DNA of 64,000 bases, taken from the NCBI RefSeq assembly GCF_016406125.1, contig NZ_CP066339.1:4030001-4094000 (forward strand). The letters are read 5' to 3'. Under the pieces are notes generated by a model that worked only from the letters and a program-made list of their open reading frames with translations, searched no databases and was not told the origin of the DNA. This DNA is from Alicyclobacillus sp. SO9. Its GTDB lineage: Bacteria; Bacillota; Bacilli; Alicyclobacillales; Alicyclobacillaceae. The translations under genes and the position numbers were made by a program. This document shows, in pieces, positions 29,476 through 35,906 of the stretch (position 1 is the stretch's first letter; each line of letters opens with the position of its first letter).

Positions 29476-29721
29476 CACCGTCGGAATACCTAGTCCCCGC
29501 TTCCCGCCTCCGGGTTTCGGGATTTCGACTCGTCTGACAGGTTGCGGTTTGTAGGTTCCTGCGAGCAACTGCTGACGAATGTCAGCCCAGTGTTCCATGA
29601 CGTAACTTCGTAAGGATTTTACGTCGACGCCATCGACCCCTGGAGCTCCCTTGTTCGACTCAACTCGTTTCAGGGCTAGGAGCAGGTTTTCCCTCTCTAG
29701 CATCCTTTCCAGCAATAACAT
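29476..29721 (-). pseudogene. ltrA: Group II intron reverse transcriptase/maturase, N-terminal part
   Basis: The frame encodes MLLLERMLERENLLLALKRV, APGVDGVDVKSL and RRVEIPKPGGGKRGLGIPTV and is then broken by the insertion at 29476-29478. Beyond the break 16 foreign residues precede a stop at 29425. The frame is open upstream to 29958, but the extra 79 residues are read from intron leader RNA and have no counterpart in class IIC maturases, so I place the start at 29721. The other part is at 25489-26505. Confidence 0.85.
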
Positions 29722-29958
29722 ACTGTCTTCGCAGGGTAGTGTCTCTACTTGTGCCGACGATGAGCTAAACCCTCTTTGTTCAGCCCCTTGCGGCTTCACC
29801 GCTACCTTCTGAACCGAGGCTCCTCGCGGAGTATTCTGCTGTCGATGTTCATCATGCGAACGCATAAAGTCTGCCCTCACTTCGTGTTCAGTCCTTCCAG
29901 CGACAAGCGCTTGTCGCTGTACTATGACCTCTGCTGACCCCTGCCGGTTCAGCGTCAT

Positions 29959-30272
29959 CTCTCGATGACGGTTACTAGTCCTACTAGCGTATCCAGCAGG
30001 TCTCCCCAGATAAGAACGGACTCTTTCCTCTCATGCACCTGCCACATTTACTGCCGTAGCCCTTGGCAACTTGGGACTTTGTTGTGTTCAGGCAACTCGT
30101 CCGACTATGACAGCCTCAGATGTGATTCGTGTCCCTCAGGTCGAGAGTTTGCCTCCAGCTTCCTTCAGATTCCACCTCACGATGGACACCCTTGCTCTTG
30201 GCTAACGGTAGGTCTGTTGCCAACCCCCGTTCGGGACTTTCACCCTAAAGATTCCGCCCATGCTGGGCGTAC
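29959..30272 (-). ncRNA. Group IIC intron 5' region (domain I and following)
   Basis: On the minus strand this stretch starts GTACGCCCAGCATGGGCG and continues with the conserved group II blocks AGGGTGAAAGTCCCGAACGG and TTGGCAACAGACCTACCG. It encodes no protein. The first five bases are GTACG instead of the consensus GTGCG. Confidence 0.65.
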
Positions 30273-30283
30273 TATGAAGAAAT

Positions 30284-30303
30284 GACCCGGATTTATCCGG
30301 GCC
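30284..30303 (-). terminator. Terminator hairpin, probable original tRNA-Leu terminator and intron target
   Basis: On the minus strand GGCCCGGAT and ATCCGGGTC form a 9-bp stem with a 2-base loop, followed by ATTTCTTC. The intron starts 11 bases after the stem. The copy of the tRNA-Leu 3' end at 30320-30333 lies 16 bases upstream, so before the island inserted this hairpin would have terminated the tRNA gene. Confidence 0.75.
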
Positions 30304-30319
30304 ATTTGTTTATGGCTAA

Positions 30320-30333
30320 TGGTGTCGGGAAGG
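30320..30333. repeat. att-type direct repeat, distal copy of the tRNA-Leu 3' end
   Basis: TGGTGTCGGGAAGG is identical, in the same orientation, to 39142-39155, the last 14 bases of the tRNA-Leu gene including CCA. This is the signature of integration by a tyrosine recombinase into a tRNA 3' end. Confidence 0.75.
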
Positions 30334-30486
30334 CACGTCTAAATCCTCAAAATGACGCTTGATGCTTAACCCTGAACTGACGCACACTTCGGCCGTGACG
30401 AAATCCAGCTGCCCAGCAAAACAAGTGGAACAAGTGGAGGTTGTTTAAGAAAAGCAAGAATAGGGACAAATGTACATTTACGTTGG

Positions 30487-30723
30487 TTAGCAAGGAGGGA
30501 GTTTATTAAAAAAAGTAAGGGGAACGGTGTTTAAGAGAAATAATCCTCTGATTGAAATCCTCGATGTGGTAAACCGCTCAGTCTCGTACCACTTGAAATA
30601 CTCAAGATACAAATCCAGATTAATCTTGTCACAATCCCAATATACGGGAATAGCTGCAATTTTGCTCGGATGGTACAAATACGCTCTCGTGTGACCATCC
30701 GTGAAAACACCTGTTGCTGGTGC
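30487..30723 (-). pseudogene. Fragment of a ParB-like N-terminal domain protein
   Basis: The open frame, with no proper start, reads TGVFTDGHTRAYLYHPSKIA, then IPVYWDCDKINLDLYLEYFKW. TDGHTRA followed by IPVYW is a motif of ParB/sulfiredoxin-like domain proteins. A TGA (30724-30726) cuts the frame upstream where the first half of the domain should be. Only about 75 residues remain, so it is a remnant. An alternative is a small unrelated gene starting at 30678. Confidence 0.45.
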
Positions 30724-30827
30724 TCAATCTAACGCGCCGATATAGTAAGCCTACACAGGCGAAATTATAGAAGGCTATCAATCGCGTTTTTTCTTAAAGA
30801 AGAATCCGCATATTATACGAGATTGAA

Positions 30828-30856
30828 GCTGCACGGCCAATAATAAACCGTGCAGC
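30828..30856 (-). terminator. Hairpin after the 20-codon gene
   Basis: GCTGCACGG (30828-30836) and CCGTGCAGC (30848-30856) form a perfect 9-bp stem with an 11-base loop, starting 8 bases past the stop of the small gene on the minus strand. The tail TTCAATC is a weak T-tract. Confidence 0.5.
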
Positions 30857-30863
30857 CCACAAC

Positions 30864-30926
30864 TTACCTCCAGGTGCTTGGCTGACAGATTACCATTGTT
30901 TCTTGGCTTAAGACTTCTACTTTCAT
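30864..30926 (-). CDS. 20-residue peptide gene of unknown function
   Basis: The ATG at 30926 is preceded by GGGAGGTGA with 6 bases of spacing, one of the best ribosome sites in the island. The 20-codon frame starts MKVEVLSQET and ends CQPSTWR, and a perfect hairpin follows the stop. There is no signal peptide, but there is one Cys. It lies on the same strand as the MccB-like gene, separated from it by the two IS110 genes. It could be a modified-peptide precursor; this is unproven. Confidence 0.45.
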   Translation of the reverse strand: MKVEVLSQETMVICQPSTWR

Positions 30927-31059
30927 GATATTCACCTCCCACTATAAATTAATGTTTTCTCCTATTTACTCTCTTATTCTCACGATTACGCACCTTGACT
31001 ATTTGAGAGAGATTACCAGAATGCTAGATGAGCGAATTTTCAAACGGGTACTCCGTAGC

Positions 31060-31343
31060 AGGAACAGAGATTGGTGCTGTTTTACCAATACATGGAACAT
31101 AAATCTGTTCGCACATTTGGATGTCCACACGTTCCCTTGCGGTTTACCCTCCCATGTCACACTGGGTCTATGCCCTCACATTCCTTCGTACTACCTCTCA
31201 AGGGGTGGATGCCGTTTCTTGCTCCTTTACTGGGTCGTTGCCCTTATGGTGTGGATACTACGGCTTATCCGTGCTTCTGTTTGTCTTGGCGATTCATCGT
31301 GTACAAGCGAGTAAATCGAACTGACGAGTTTGATTCAAATCGG
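31060..31343 (-). other. Structured non-coding end of the first IS110 element (bridge-RNA candidate)
   Basis: About 280 bases downstream of the transposase carry no credible gene but include repeated CCCAGT-type segments with pairing potential (for example CCCAGTGTGACATGGG on the minus strand). In IS1111-type members of the IS110 family the guide (bridge) RNA is encoded after the transposase gene. The element ends are not determined. The stretch 30927-31059 shows nothing else I can name. Confidence 0.35.
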
Positions 31344-32642
31344 TTAAGCTGCCACCTGTAGTTGGGACCTCCGAAGTGGCCCCAGTAAATCCTCAGCGTT
31401 GTACTGAACTTGCTTTGTCCCCAATGTGTGTAGAACACGAATGAGTTTTCCACATAGTGCAATGAGCGACTGTTTCTTCTTCAAGGGATTATGTGCCCGT
31501 GTCGTGTAATACTCGTGCAGTGCCTTGAATTCAGCGTTCTTAGCTACCATCGGTAATATTGCCCGAAATAGTAATGCCCTCAGCCGAGAACGACCTCGTT
31601 TGGTAATGCCTGTTTTTCCTTTTCTTACCCCAGAACTGTTCTCTTTGAGATTCAGTCCAGCAAGCCGAATGATCTGTTGTCCATGCTCATATCCCTGTAG
31701 CTCACCGACTTCAGCCAAGAATCCAGCAAGTGTCGTAAAACCCATTCCTGGCACACTGAGCATTTCTTCTGTGCCTGGAATTTGGTTCAGTAGTTGCTCT
31801 ACCTGAGCCATGATTTCATCACGCTGCCGTGTGAACATGTCGTACTGTTCCAGCAAAGCTTTCATCTCTATCCTGGCAGCTGTGAGCCCCTCTTTCAGAC
31901 CAATGGACCTTTCAGCGGTACTGACAAGCCGTATGGCTCGCTTCATACCGACAGCCCGCTTCACACCATCCTTTTTCCACTGCCTCACAACCTCACTGGC
32001 GCCTAGCGAGAGTATGTCCTGCGGAAACGGAGACGTACGCAGTGTAATGAGTGACGCCTTGCCTTCCCAGTCCTTAAACACCTGGGTGTATTCCGGAAAG
32101 AAGCGATCAAGCCAGTTCTGAATCCGCATTTGCACTTGCCCCAAATTCACCATGACCTTCTCTCTGAGGTTCATGAGGATTCTTAAATCCGCATAAACAC
32201 CAGTCGGGAGTTTGGGCTCGGTGTACTTGCCGTCTTTCACGAGATTGGCAATGACCTTAGCATCCTTGTAGTCGTTTTTCGTCGGTGAGTTATCCTCTAA
32301 ATCTTTGCTCTTGTTGACGTGATGTGGGTTCACAAGCACGAATCGAACATTCAAGTCTTGTATGAAGGCACCTAACGGGAACCAGTAGTGTCCGGTCGGC
32401 TCGACGCCAAACACAACATCGGTTTTGCTGTGCAGTTGTTGCAACTCCTTCATCCACGTTACAAGTTTCGTTAGGCCCTCATCATCGTTACTGAACACAC
32501 ATTCTTTACCAAGCTCAATTCCACGAAAGTCAATGGCTCTTGCAACATGGGTGTGCTTTGCAATATCAGCACCCACAATGATGGTACAATCGGTAATTTG
32601 TTGAATTCGTTGATTTTGTTTCTGCTGCATCTTATACTTCAT
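31344..32642 (-). CDS. IS110-family transposase (first copy)
   Basis: The protein has about 432 residues. It has the N-terminal DEDD RuvC-like domain with Asp in IIVGADIAKHTH, Glu in FGVEPTGHYW and the pair in NDYKDAKVIANLV. The C-terminal Transposase_20 domain reads LLSVPGMGFTTLAGFLAEVG and LAGLNLKENSSG. The ATG at 32642 has AGGAGG 9 bases upstream, so the in-frame start at 32660 is rejected. It is an RNA-guided recombinase family. Its ribosome site is embedded in a long hairpin (32646-32709). It differs clearly from the second IS110 protein in this island. Confidence 0.92.
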   Translation of the reverse strand: MKYKMQQKQNQRIQQITDCTIIVGADIAKHTHVARAIDFRGIELGKECVFSNDDEGLTKLVTWMKELQQLHSKTDVVFGVEPTGHYWFPLGAFIQDLNVRFVLVNPHHVNKSKDLEDNSPTKNDYKDAKVIANLVKDGKYTEPKLPTGVYADLRILMNLREKVMVNLGQVQMRIQNWLDRFFPEYTQVFKDWEGKASLITLRTSPFPQDILSLGASEVVRQWKKDGVKRAVGMKRAIRLVSTAERSIGLKEGLTAARIEMKALLEQYDMFTRQRDEIMAQVEQLLNQIPGTEEMLSVPGMGFTTLAGFLAEVGELQGYEHGQQIIRLAGLNLKENSSGVRKGKTGITKRGRSRLRALLFRAILPMVAKNAEFKALHEYYTTRAHNPLKKKQSLIALCGKLIRVLHTLGTKQVQYNAEDLLGPLRRSQLQVAA

Positions 32643-32645
32643 GTT

Positions 32646-32715
32646 GAGCGTCCTCCTCAATTAGGGAATGAATGTCCTGCATTCGGAACCCAGCATACAG
32701 GAGGCGCTCTTTTTT
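32646..32715. promoter_or_regulatory. Long hairpin covering the transposase ribosome site, with T-run on the plus strand
   Basis: GAGCGTCCTCCT (32646-32657) pairs with AGGAGGCGCTC (32699-32709) apart from one bulged T, and TTTTTT follows on the plus strand. Read rightward it is an intrinsic terminator. Read leftward, the stem hides the AGGAGG ribosome site of the transposase in transcripts that start outside, a known way IS elements avoid expression from impinging transcription. Confidence 0.55.
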
Positions 32716-32879
32716 GTTCAAACCCGAAATTAATTCATTACAGGAATAGCTCCTTGTATATTAAGAACAGCTGCTGAATTGGTTTACGTAAAACCATAAT
32801 GTAGTTGCTCTATTAAATTTCTGTTCCTTGAAAACCTAATCAAATGTTGATAGACCTTTCTGTGACAAAGTGAGTGTTT

Positions 32880-33180
32880 ACGACCTCGGGCTGATCTTGG
32901 GAAAATAGCCGTAGGTGTCTACCAAGGGAATGTTCCTATCCCTCCCGTTGCCCCTCATCTGAGGGTGTCTTCCGAGGAAAGATTGTTCCCCTGGCCCCAT
33001 GGAATAGACCTACACGCTGACTGTTTCCCGGTCCGTCATCCCTCCTGCCAGCAGAAGGAGGCTCGTGCACCGATGACGTCTGGTGTATTCCAATAGCTCG
33101 CAAGGCTGTCGTTCATGGGTTTCCCAGGGTCATCCCGAGGTCGCAGGCATCTGCATCCCAACCTGAAGGAGGTGATTATA
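32880..33180 (+). other. Structured 5' non-coding end of the second IS110 element (bridge-RNA candidate)
   Basis: About 300 bases without a credible gene precede the transposase start. They include CCCTC-ATCT-GAGGG (32952-32965), a perfect small hairpin, and several GC-rich segments. In the IS110 group the long left end before the transposase encodes the bridge RNA with target- and donor-binding loops. The exact element boundary is not determined. Confidence 0.4.
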
Positions 33181-34431
33181 TTGACTTCCTCCTTGTTTGT
33201 CGGAATTGATGTAGGCAGCCAAGAGAACGTGGTTTGCTGCTTAACACAGGACGATGAGAAACGACCTGTGAGTCGATTCACCGTTACCAACAATCGTCCT
33301 GGGATTTTAGAGTTTCAGGATCGTATCTCCAAGCTGGCAAAACAGAAACAGGCTGAAGAGATTCTCTTTGGTCTCGAACATACTGGATGCTACTCAACCC
33401 ATGCCGCCATGTATCTGCAACGTCATTTGGACTTTGGTGTTCAGCGTAGGGTCTACGTCTTTAACCCCAGTCTTATCAGGGAGTTTAAGAAATCCCATTA
33501 CCTGAGTGCCCCCAAGAACGATAGAGTAGATGCCTGGTTTATCGCAGCTAAGCTTCGGACAGGCCTTCTCCCGCATCCCTTTACCTGGAGCGAGCCGCTC
33601 ATGGCGTTGCAGCGCTTGACGCGAGCCCGCTACCACCTGATGCAGGATCTGTCTAGAGAGAGCAACTTCCTCATGACGAACTTGTATCTCAAGTTCAGTG
33701 ACTACAGCAGCACAGGTCCCTTTAAGAGAAACAAGCTCTCGGCAACTTCCATTGCTGTCATGGAGGAATTCGAATCCGTTGAGGAACTCTGTGAGATGCC
33801 CCTTGAGCGTCTCATTGAATTCCTTGTGGCACATGGCAAGAACCGATTCGAAAATCCTGAGGTCGTTGCTAAAGTGCTACAGAAGGCTGCTCGCTCCTCG
33901 TACCGGCTACCCCAGTCGATGTCGGACTCGGTCAATCTCGCAATGGCTTCTAGTATTCGCGTGATTCGAACGGTACAAGAGCAACTGAAGGCACTACGCA
34001 AAGGAATTGAGGACCACTTGGCGACGATCCCGCAAACCCTTGATTCCATTCCCGGTATCGGTCCCATTCTTGCTTCCGGCATTGTAGCTGAGCTGGATGT
34101 AAGCCAGTTTAAGAGCCACGCGGAAGCCGCTAAACACGCCGGGCTCGCTTGGACCGTTCACCAGTCCGGGAAATTCACAGCCAACCGAACTCGACTGATT
34201 CATTCTGGCAACCGCTACCTCAAGTACTACATGGTTGAAGCGGCAAACAGTGTCCGGGTGCACGACCCTGTTTTCGCCGAGTACTATGCCAAGAAGAGAG
34301 CGGAGCCAAAGGAATTTGCCGAGGGACGTACCCTTGCGCTTACAGCCCGGAAACTGATGCGAGTGGTCTTCTATCTGCTAAAGACCAACCGACTTTACAC
34401 TCCGGAAGGAGGGGTCCGACAACGCGCATAA
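33181..34431 (+). CDS. IS110-family transposase (second copy)
   Basis: The 416-residue protein has the DEDD motif set (LFVGIDVGSQENV, FGLEHTGCYS, NDRVDAWFIAAKL) and the C-terminal Transposase_20 part (LDSIPGIGPILASGIVAELD and AKHAGLAWTVHQSGKF). I start at TTG 33181, which follows AGGAGGTG by 7 bases. The in-frame start at 33115 adds 22 residues with no family match. It is read rightward and ends about 170 bases before the end of the MccB-like gene, so insertion may have removed whatever followed that gene. Confidence 0.92.
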   Translation: MTSSLFVGIDVGSQENVVCCLTQDDEKRPVSRFTVTNNRPGILEFQDRISKLAKQKQAEEILFGLEHTGCYSTHAAMYLQRHLDFGVQRRVYVFNPSLIREFKKSHYLSAPKNDRVDAWFIAAKLRTGLLPHPFTWSEPLMALQRLTRARYHLMQDLSRESNFLMTNLYLKFSDYSSTGPFKRNKLSATSIAVMEEFESVEELCEMPLERLIEFLVAHGKNRFENPEVVAKVLQKAARSSYRLPQSMSDSVNLAMASSIRVIRTVQEQLKALRKGIEDHLATIPQTLDSIPGIGPILASGIVAELDVSQFKSHAEAAKHAGLAWTVHQSGKFTANRTRLIHSGNRYLKYYMVEAANSVRVHDPVFAEYYAKKRAEPKEFAEGRTLALTARKLMRVVFYLLKTNRLYTPEGGVRQRA

Positions 34432-34462
34432 ACTTACCGCGATCGACCTCTATCCACCAGTT

Positions 34463-34495
34463 CCTAGGTTTTTCACCATATTTTAAAAATCTAGG
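34463..34495. repeat. Inverted repeat after the second IS110 gene
   Basis: CCTAGGTTTTT (34463-34473) and AAAAATCTAGG (34485-34495) can pair over 11 positions with one G-U. It lies between the convergent transposase and MccB-like genes and may be a bidirectional terminator or part of the IS right end. Confidence 0.45.
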
Positions 34496-34603
34496 TAGGG
34501 TGGGCTTAGTTGAGTATTGCTAATTTTGGCACCACGTCCAACGTAGTAGCAATTCGACAAATATTATGTCACCTTAGGGCCTTGACATCGTACCGCTGCT
34601 CTT

Positions 34604-35665
34604 TCAATGGCACACAGTACAGTTCTTGTGTCTCTTTATTTCGGTTAATTTCAGTTCAAGGCTTTCGATATCAATTTCCACCTGAGTATCCGTAAACAGT
34701 GGTTGAGAATAACCGGTTAGCACCTTCACTATCTCCGCACATTGCATACTAGTGACGAGACTCACAAGCGGATAGTATGAGCCACCTGATTTAGCGCGAC
34801 TAATGAGTTCCGAACCGCTATCTTGGAACTTATTTTTCTCTTTTAACCATAAAGTATGGCAATTACTGCAAGCGGTTTCATCAGGGATACACGTTTGACC
34901 CACGCTACCCCCATGGTAGTTGTAGCCTCCAGCGATGAAGTGAGGAATTTTATGTTCCCAACAAGCAGTACTTACCCATATTCCTGTCTGTTCCGTACTT
35001 GGCTGATCCATACAGTCCACGATGAGATCAATCGGGCGTTCTTGTTTCAAGATTCTCACAATGTCATCTGACCCTGAAATACTTTCACGATATGTAGAGA
35101 CATGGGAAGAATCAACGCGCTCCTCTATCCACGTTCTGATTACTTCTATCTTCGGTTTTCCAACGTCCTTCTTTCGAAACATTGATGTACGATTAAGATT
35201 CGTTAAATCAACTGTGTCTGGGTCCACCAAAACAAAATTACGAACACCCACCATGGCAAGTTGTTGTGTCAAACTAGCCCCAATTCCACCTGTACCTAAG
35301 ACAAGAACTTTGGCGTGTTCCAAACGTTCACGGATCTCTGGTCCATTAAATCCTGCTCCGGTAAAAAATACATCCTGTCGATTCAACATTTGATTTTCAT
35401 TTGAAGTTGCTGACCGTGGTACGACTATGCCCACTTCTAATAACGAATGTAGTGCTGATTCGTAGTCCTTTTGAGATACATGATGTTTATCTGATATGGT
35501 ACTGAACCAGTTCGTGGAGTCTTCTTGCCTTCCAATTGATAGGAGAGTCTCCAACGCAGGATCATATGTCAGCTTCAGTTCTTTTCTTGATGAGTACATT
35601 CTTACGATAATTACATTGTCATTTTTTCTAACTTCAATGTATGGATTTACCACATAATCTCCCAT
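34604..35665 (-). CDS. MccB-like peptide-adenylating E1 enzyme with N-terminal RRE-like domain
   Basis: The 353-residue protein has the length and layout of microcin C7 synthetase MccB. A mixed alpha/beta N-terminal module (about 1-85) resembles an RRE peptide-binding domain. A ThiF/MoeB-type adenylation domain follows, with GTGGIG at 124-129, the arginine finger in NLNRT (Arg159), DVGKPK, Asp217 in DCMD, and the zinc pairs CSNC (266/269) and CTVC (349/352). The segment NRQDVFFTGAG ahead of the nucleotide loop also aligns with MccB. It starts 28 bases after a 41-codon exported-peptide gene. A sulfur-carrier activating enzyme is the alternative, but no ThiS-like partner is nearby. Confidence 0.8.
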   Translation of the reverse strand: MGDYVVNPYIEVRKNDNVIIVRMYSSRKELKLTYDPALETLLSIGRQEDSTNWFSTISDKHHVSQKDYESALHSLLEVGIVVPRSATSNENQMLNRQDVFFTGAGFNGPEIRERLEHAKVLVLGTGGIGASLTQQLAMVGVRNFVLVDPDTVDLTNLNRTSMFRKKDVGKPKIEVIRTWIEERVDSSHVSTYRESISGSDDIVRILKQERPIDLIVDCMDQPSTEQTGIWVSTACWEHKIPHFIAGGYNYHGGSVGQTCIPDETACSNCHTLWLKEKNKFQDSGSELISRAKSGGSYYPLVSLVTSMQCAEIVKVLTGYSQPLFTDTQVEIDIESLELKLTEIKRHKNCTVCH

Positions 35666-35693
35666 GTGCGTCTCTGCCCCCTTAGCGCTGTCT

Positions 35694-35819
35694 CTATTGT
35701 GACAGCGTAGTAACTACATCAACGCCGGGCCCGGGAATTTCAGTGGTCGATACAGATGCTAATGCGTTCAAAGTGGTTACTGCGGTCAAAAGTAACAAGA
35801 TATAAGTCAGCCTTTTCAT
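35694..35819 (-). CDS. 41-residue exported peptide precursor (signalling peptide or RiPP precursor candidate)
   Basis: The ATG at 35819 follows AAGGAGAGGG by 6 bases. The product starts MKRLTYILLLLTAVTTLNAL, a textbook signal sequence with an AxA-type cleavage site after residue 22. It then has a short tail containing STTEIPGPGVDVVTTLSQ. Length and layout match Phr/NprX/PapR-type pheromone precursors. It is divergent from an HTH-TPR regulator (87 bases between starts) and 28 bases ahead of the MccB-like gene, so it may be the regulator's ligand, the enzyme's substrate, or both. Confidence 0.65.
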   Translation of the reverse strand: MKRLTYILLLLTAVTTLNALASVSTTEIPGPGVDVVTTLSQ

Positions 35820-35867
35820 CTCGATCCCTCTCCTTCGCTGTCATTTATGGTACTCTATAACAAATAC

Positions 35868-35879
35868 TCTCGCACGAGA
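35868..35879. promoter_or_regulatory. Candidate operator between peptide gene and HTH-TPR regulator
   Basis: TCTCG and CGAGA flank a CA dinucleotide as a perfect 5-bp inverted repeat, in the middle of the 87-base divergent intergenic region. A short dyad here is what an XRE-type dimer controlling both directions would bind. Promoter hexamers around it are weak. Confidence 0.45.
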
Positions 35880-35906
35880 AAATTCAGAATAAAAGGGGGA
35901 TTTTCG

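Larger units (their letters stand above)
26506..29478 (+). mobile_element. Serine-recombinase integrative element inserted in the maturase gene
   Basis: The left junction reads ctagCAC|ggttgg (CAC at 26503-26505) and the right junction gaattCAC|cgtcgg (CAC at 29476-29478). Removing 2973 bp between the shared CAC trinucleotides restores the codons for GIPTVLDR of the maturase exactly. There are no long terminal repeats and no longer target duplication, as expected for serine integrases that cross over at a 2-bp core. It carries three main genes, two small proteins and a large serine recombinase, all read rightward. Confidence 0.85.
25419..30272 (-). mobile_element. Group IIC intron, interrupted by a second mobile element
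   Basis: Read on the minus strand, the 5' end starts GTACGCCCAGCATGGGCG at 30272 and the 3' end is CCTACTCGAT at 25419. The typical group II leader (AGGGTGAAAGTCCCGAACGG, TTGGCAACAGACCTACCG) lies in 30150-30270. Domain V is at 25457-25488 and the encoded protein is of the GsI-IIC maturase type. Without the 2973-bp insertion the intron is 1881 bp, normal for class IIC. It lies directly after a terminator hairpin (30284-30303), the class IIC target type. End points are good to a few bases. Confidence 0.82.

Noticed and set aside
26506-29478. Reading the recombinase element as a transposon with terminal inverted repeats
   Set aside because: The ends share only CAC and show no matching inverted repeats, which fits serine-integrase crossover rather than DDE transposition.
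29722-29958. 79-residue N-terminal extension of the maturase fragment
   Set aside because: Class IIC maturases start at the MLLLERML position; the extension is read from intron leader RNA.
30925-31361. Three overlapping plus-strand frames of 67-129 codons
   Set aside because: They overlap in different phases over the structured non-coding end of the IS110 element, lack ribosome sites and resemble no proteins.
34604-35665. Calling the E1-like gene thiF or moeB
   Set aside because: It has an extra N-terminal RRE-like module and MccB-like length, and no ThiS/MoaD-type carrier or cofactor genes are adjacent; the thiamine genes at 61.7-64 kb are salvage genes far away.
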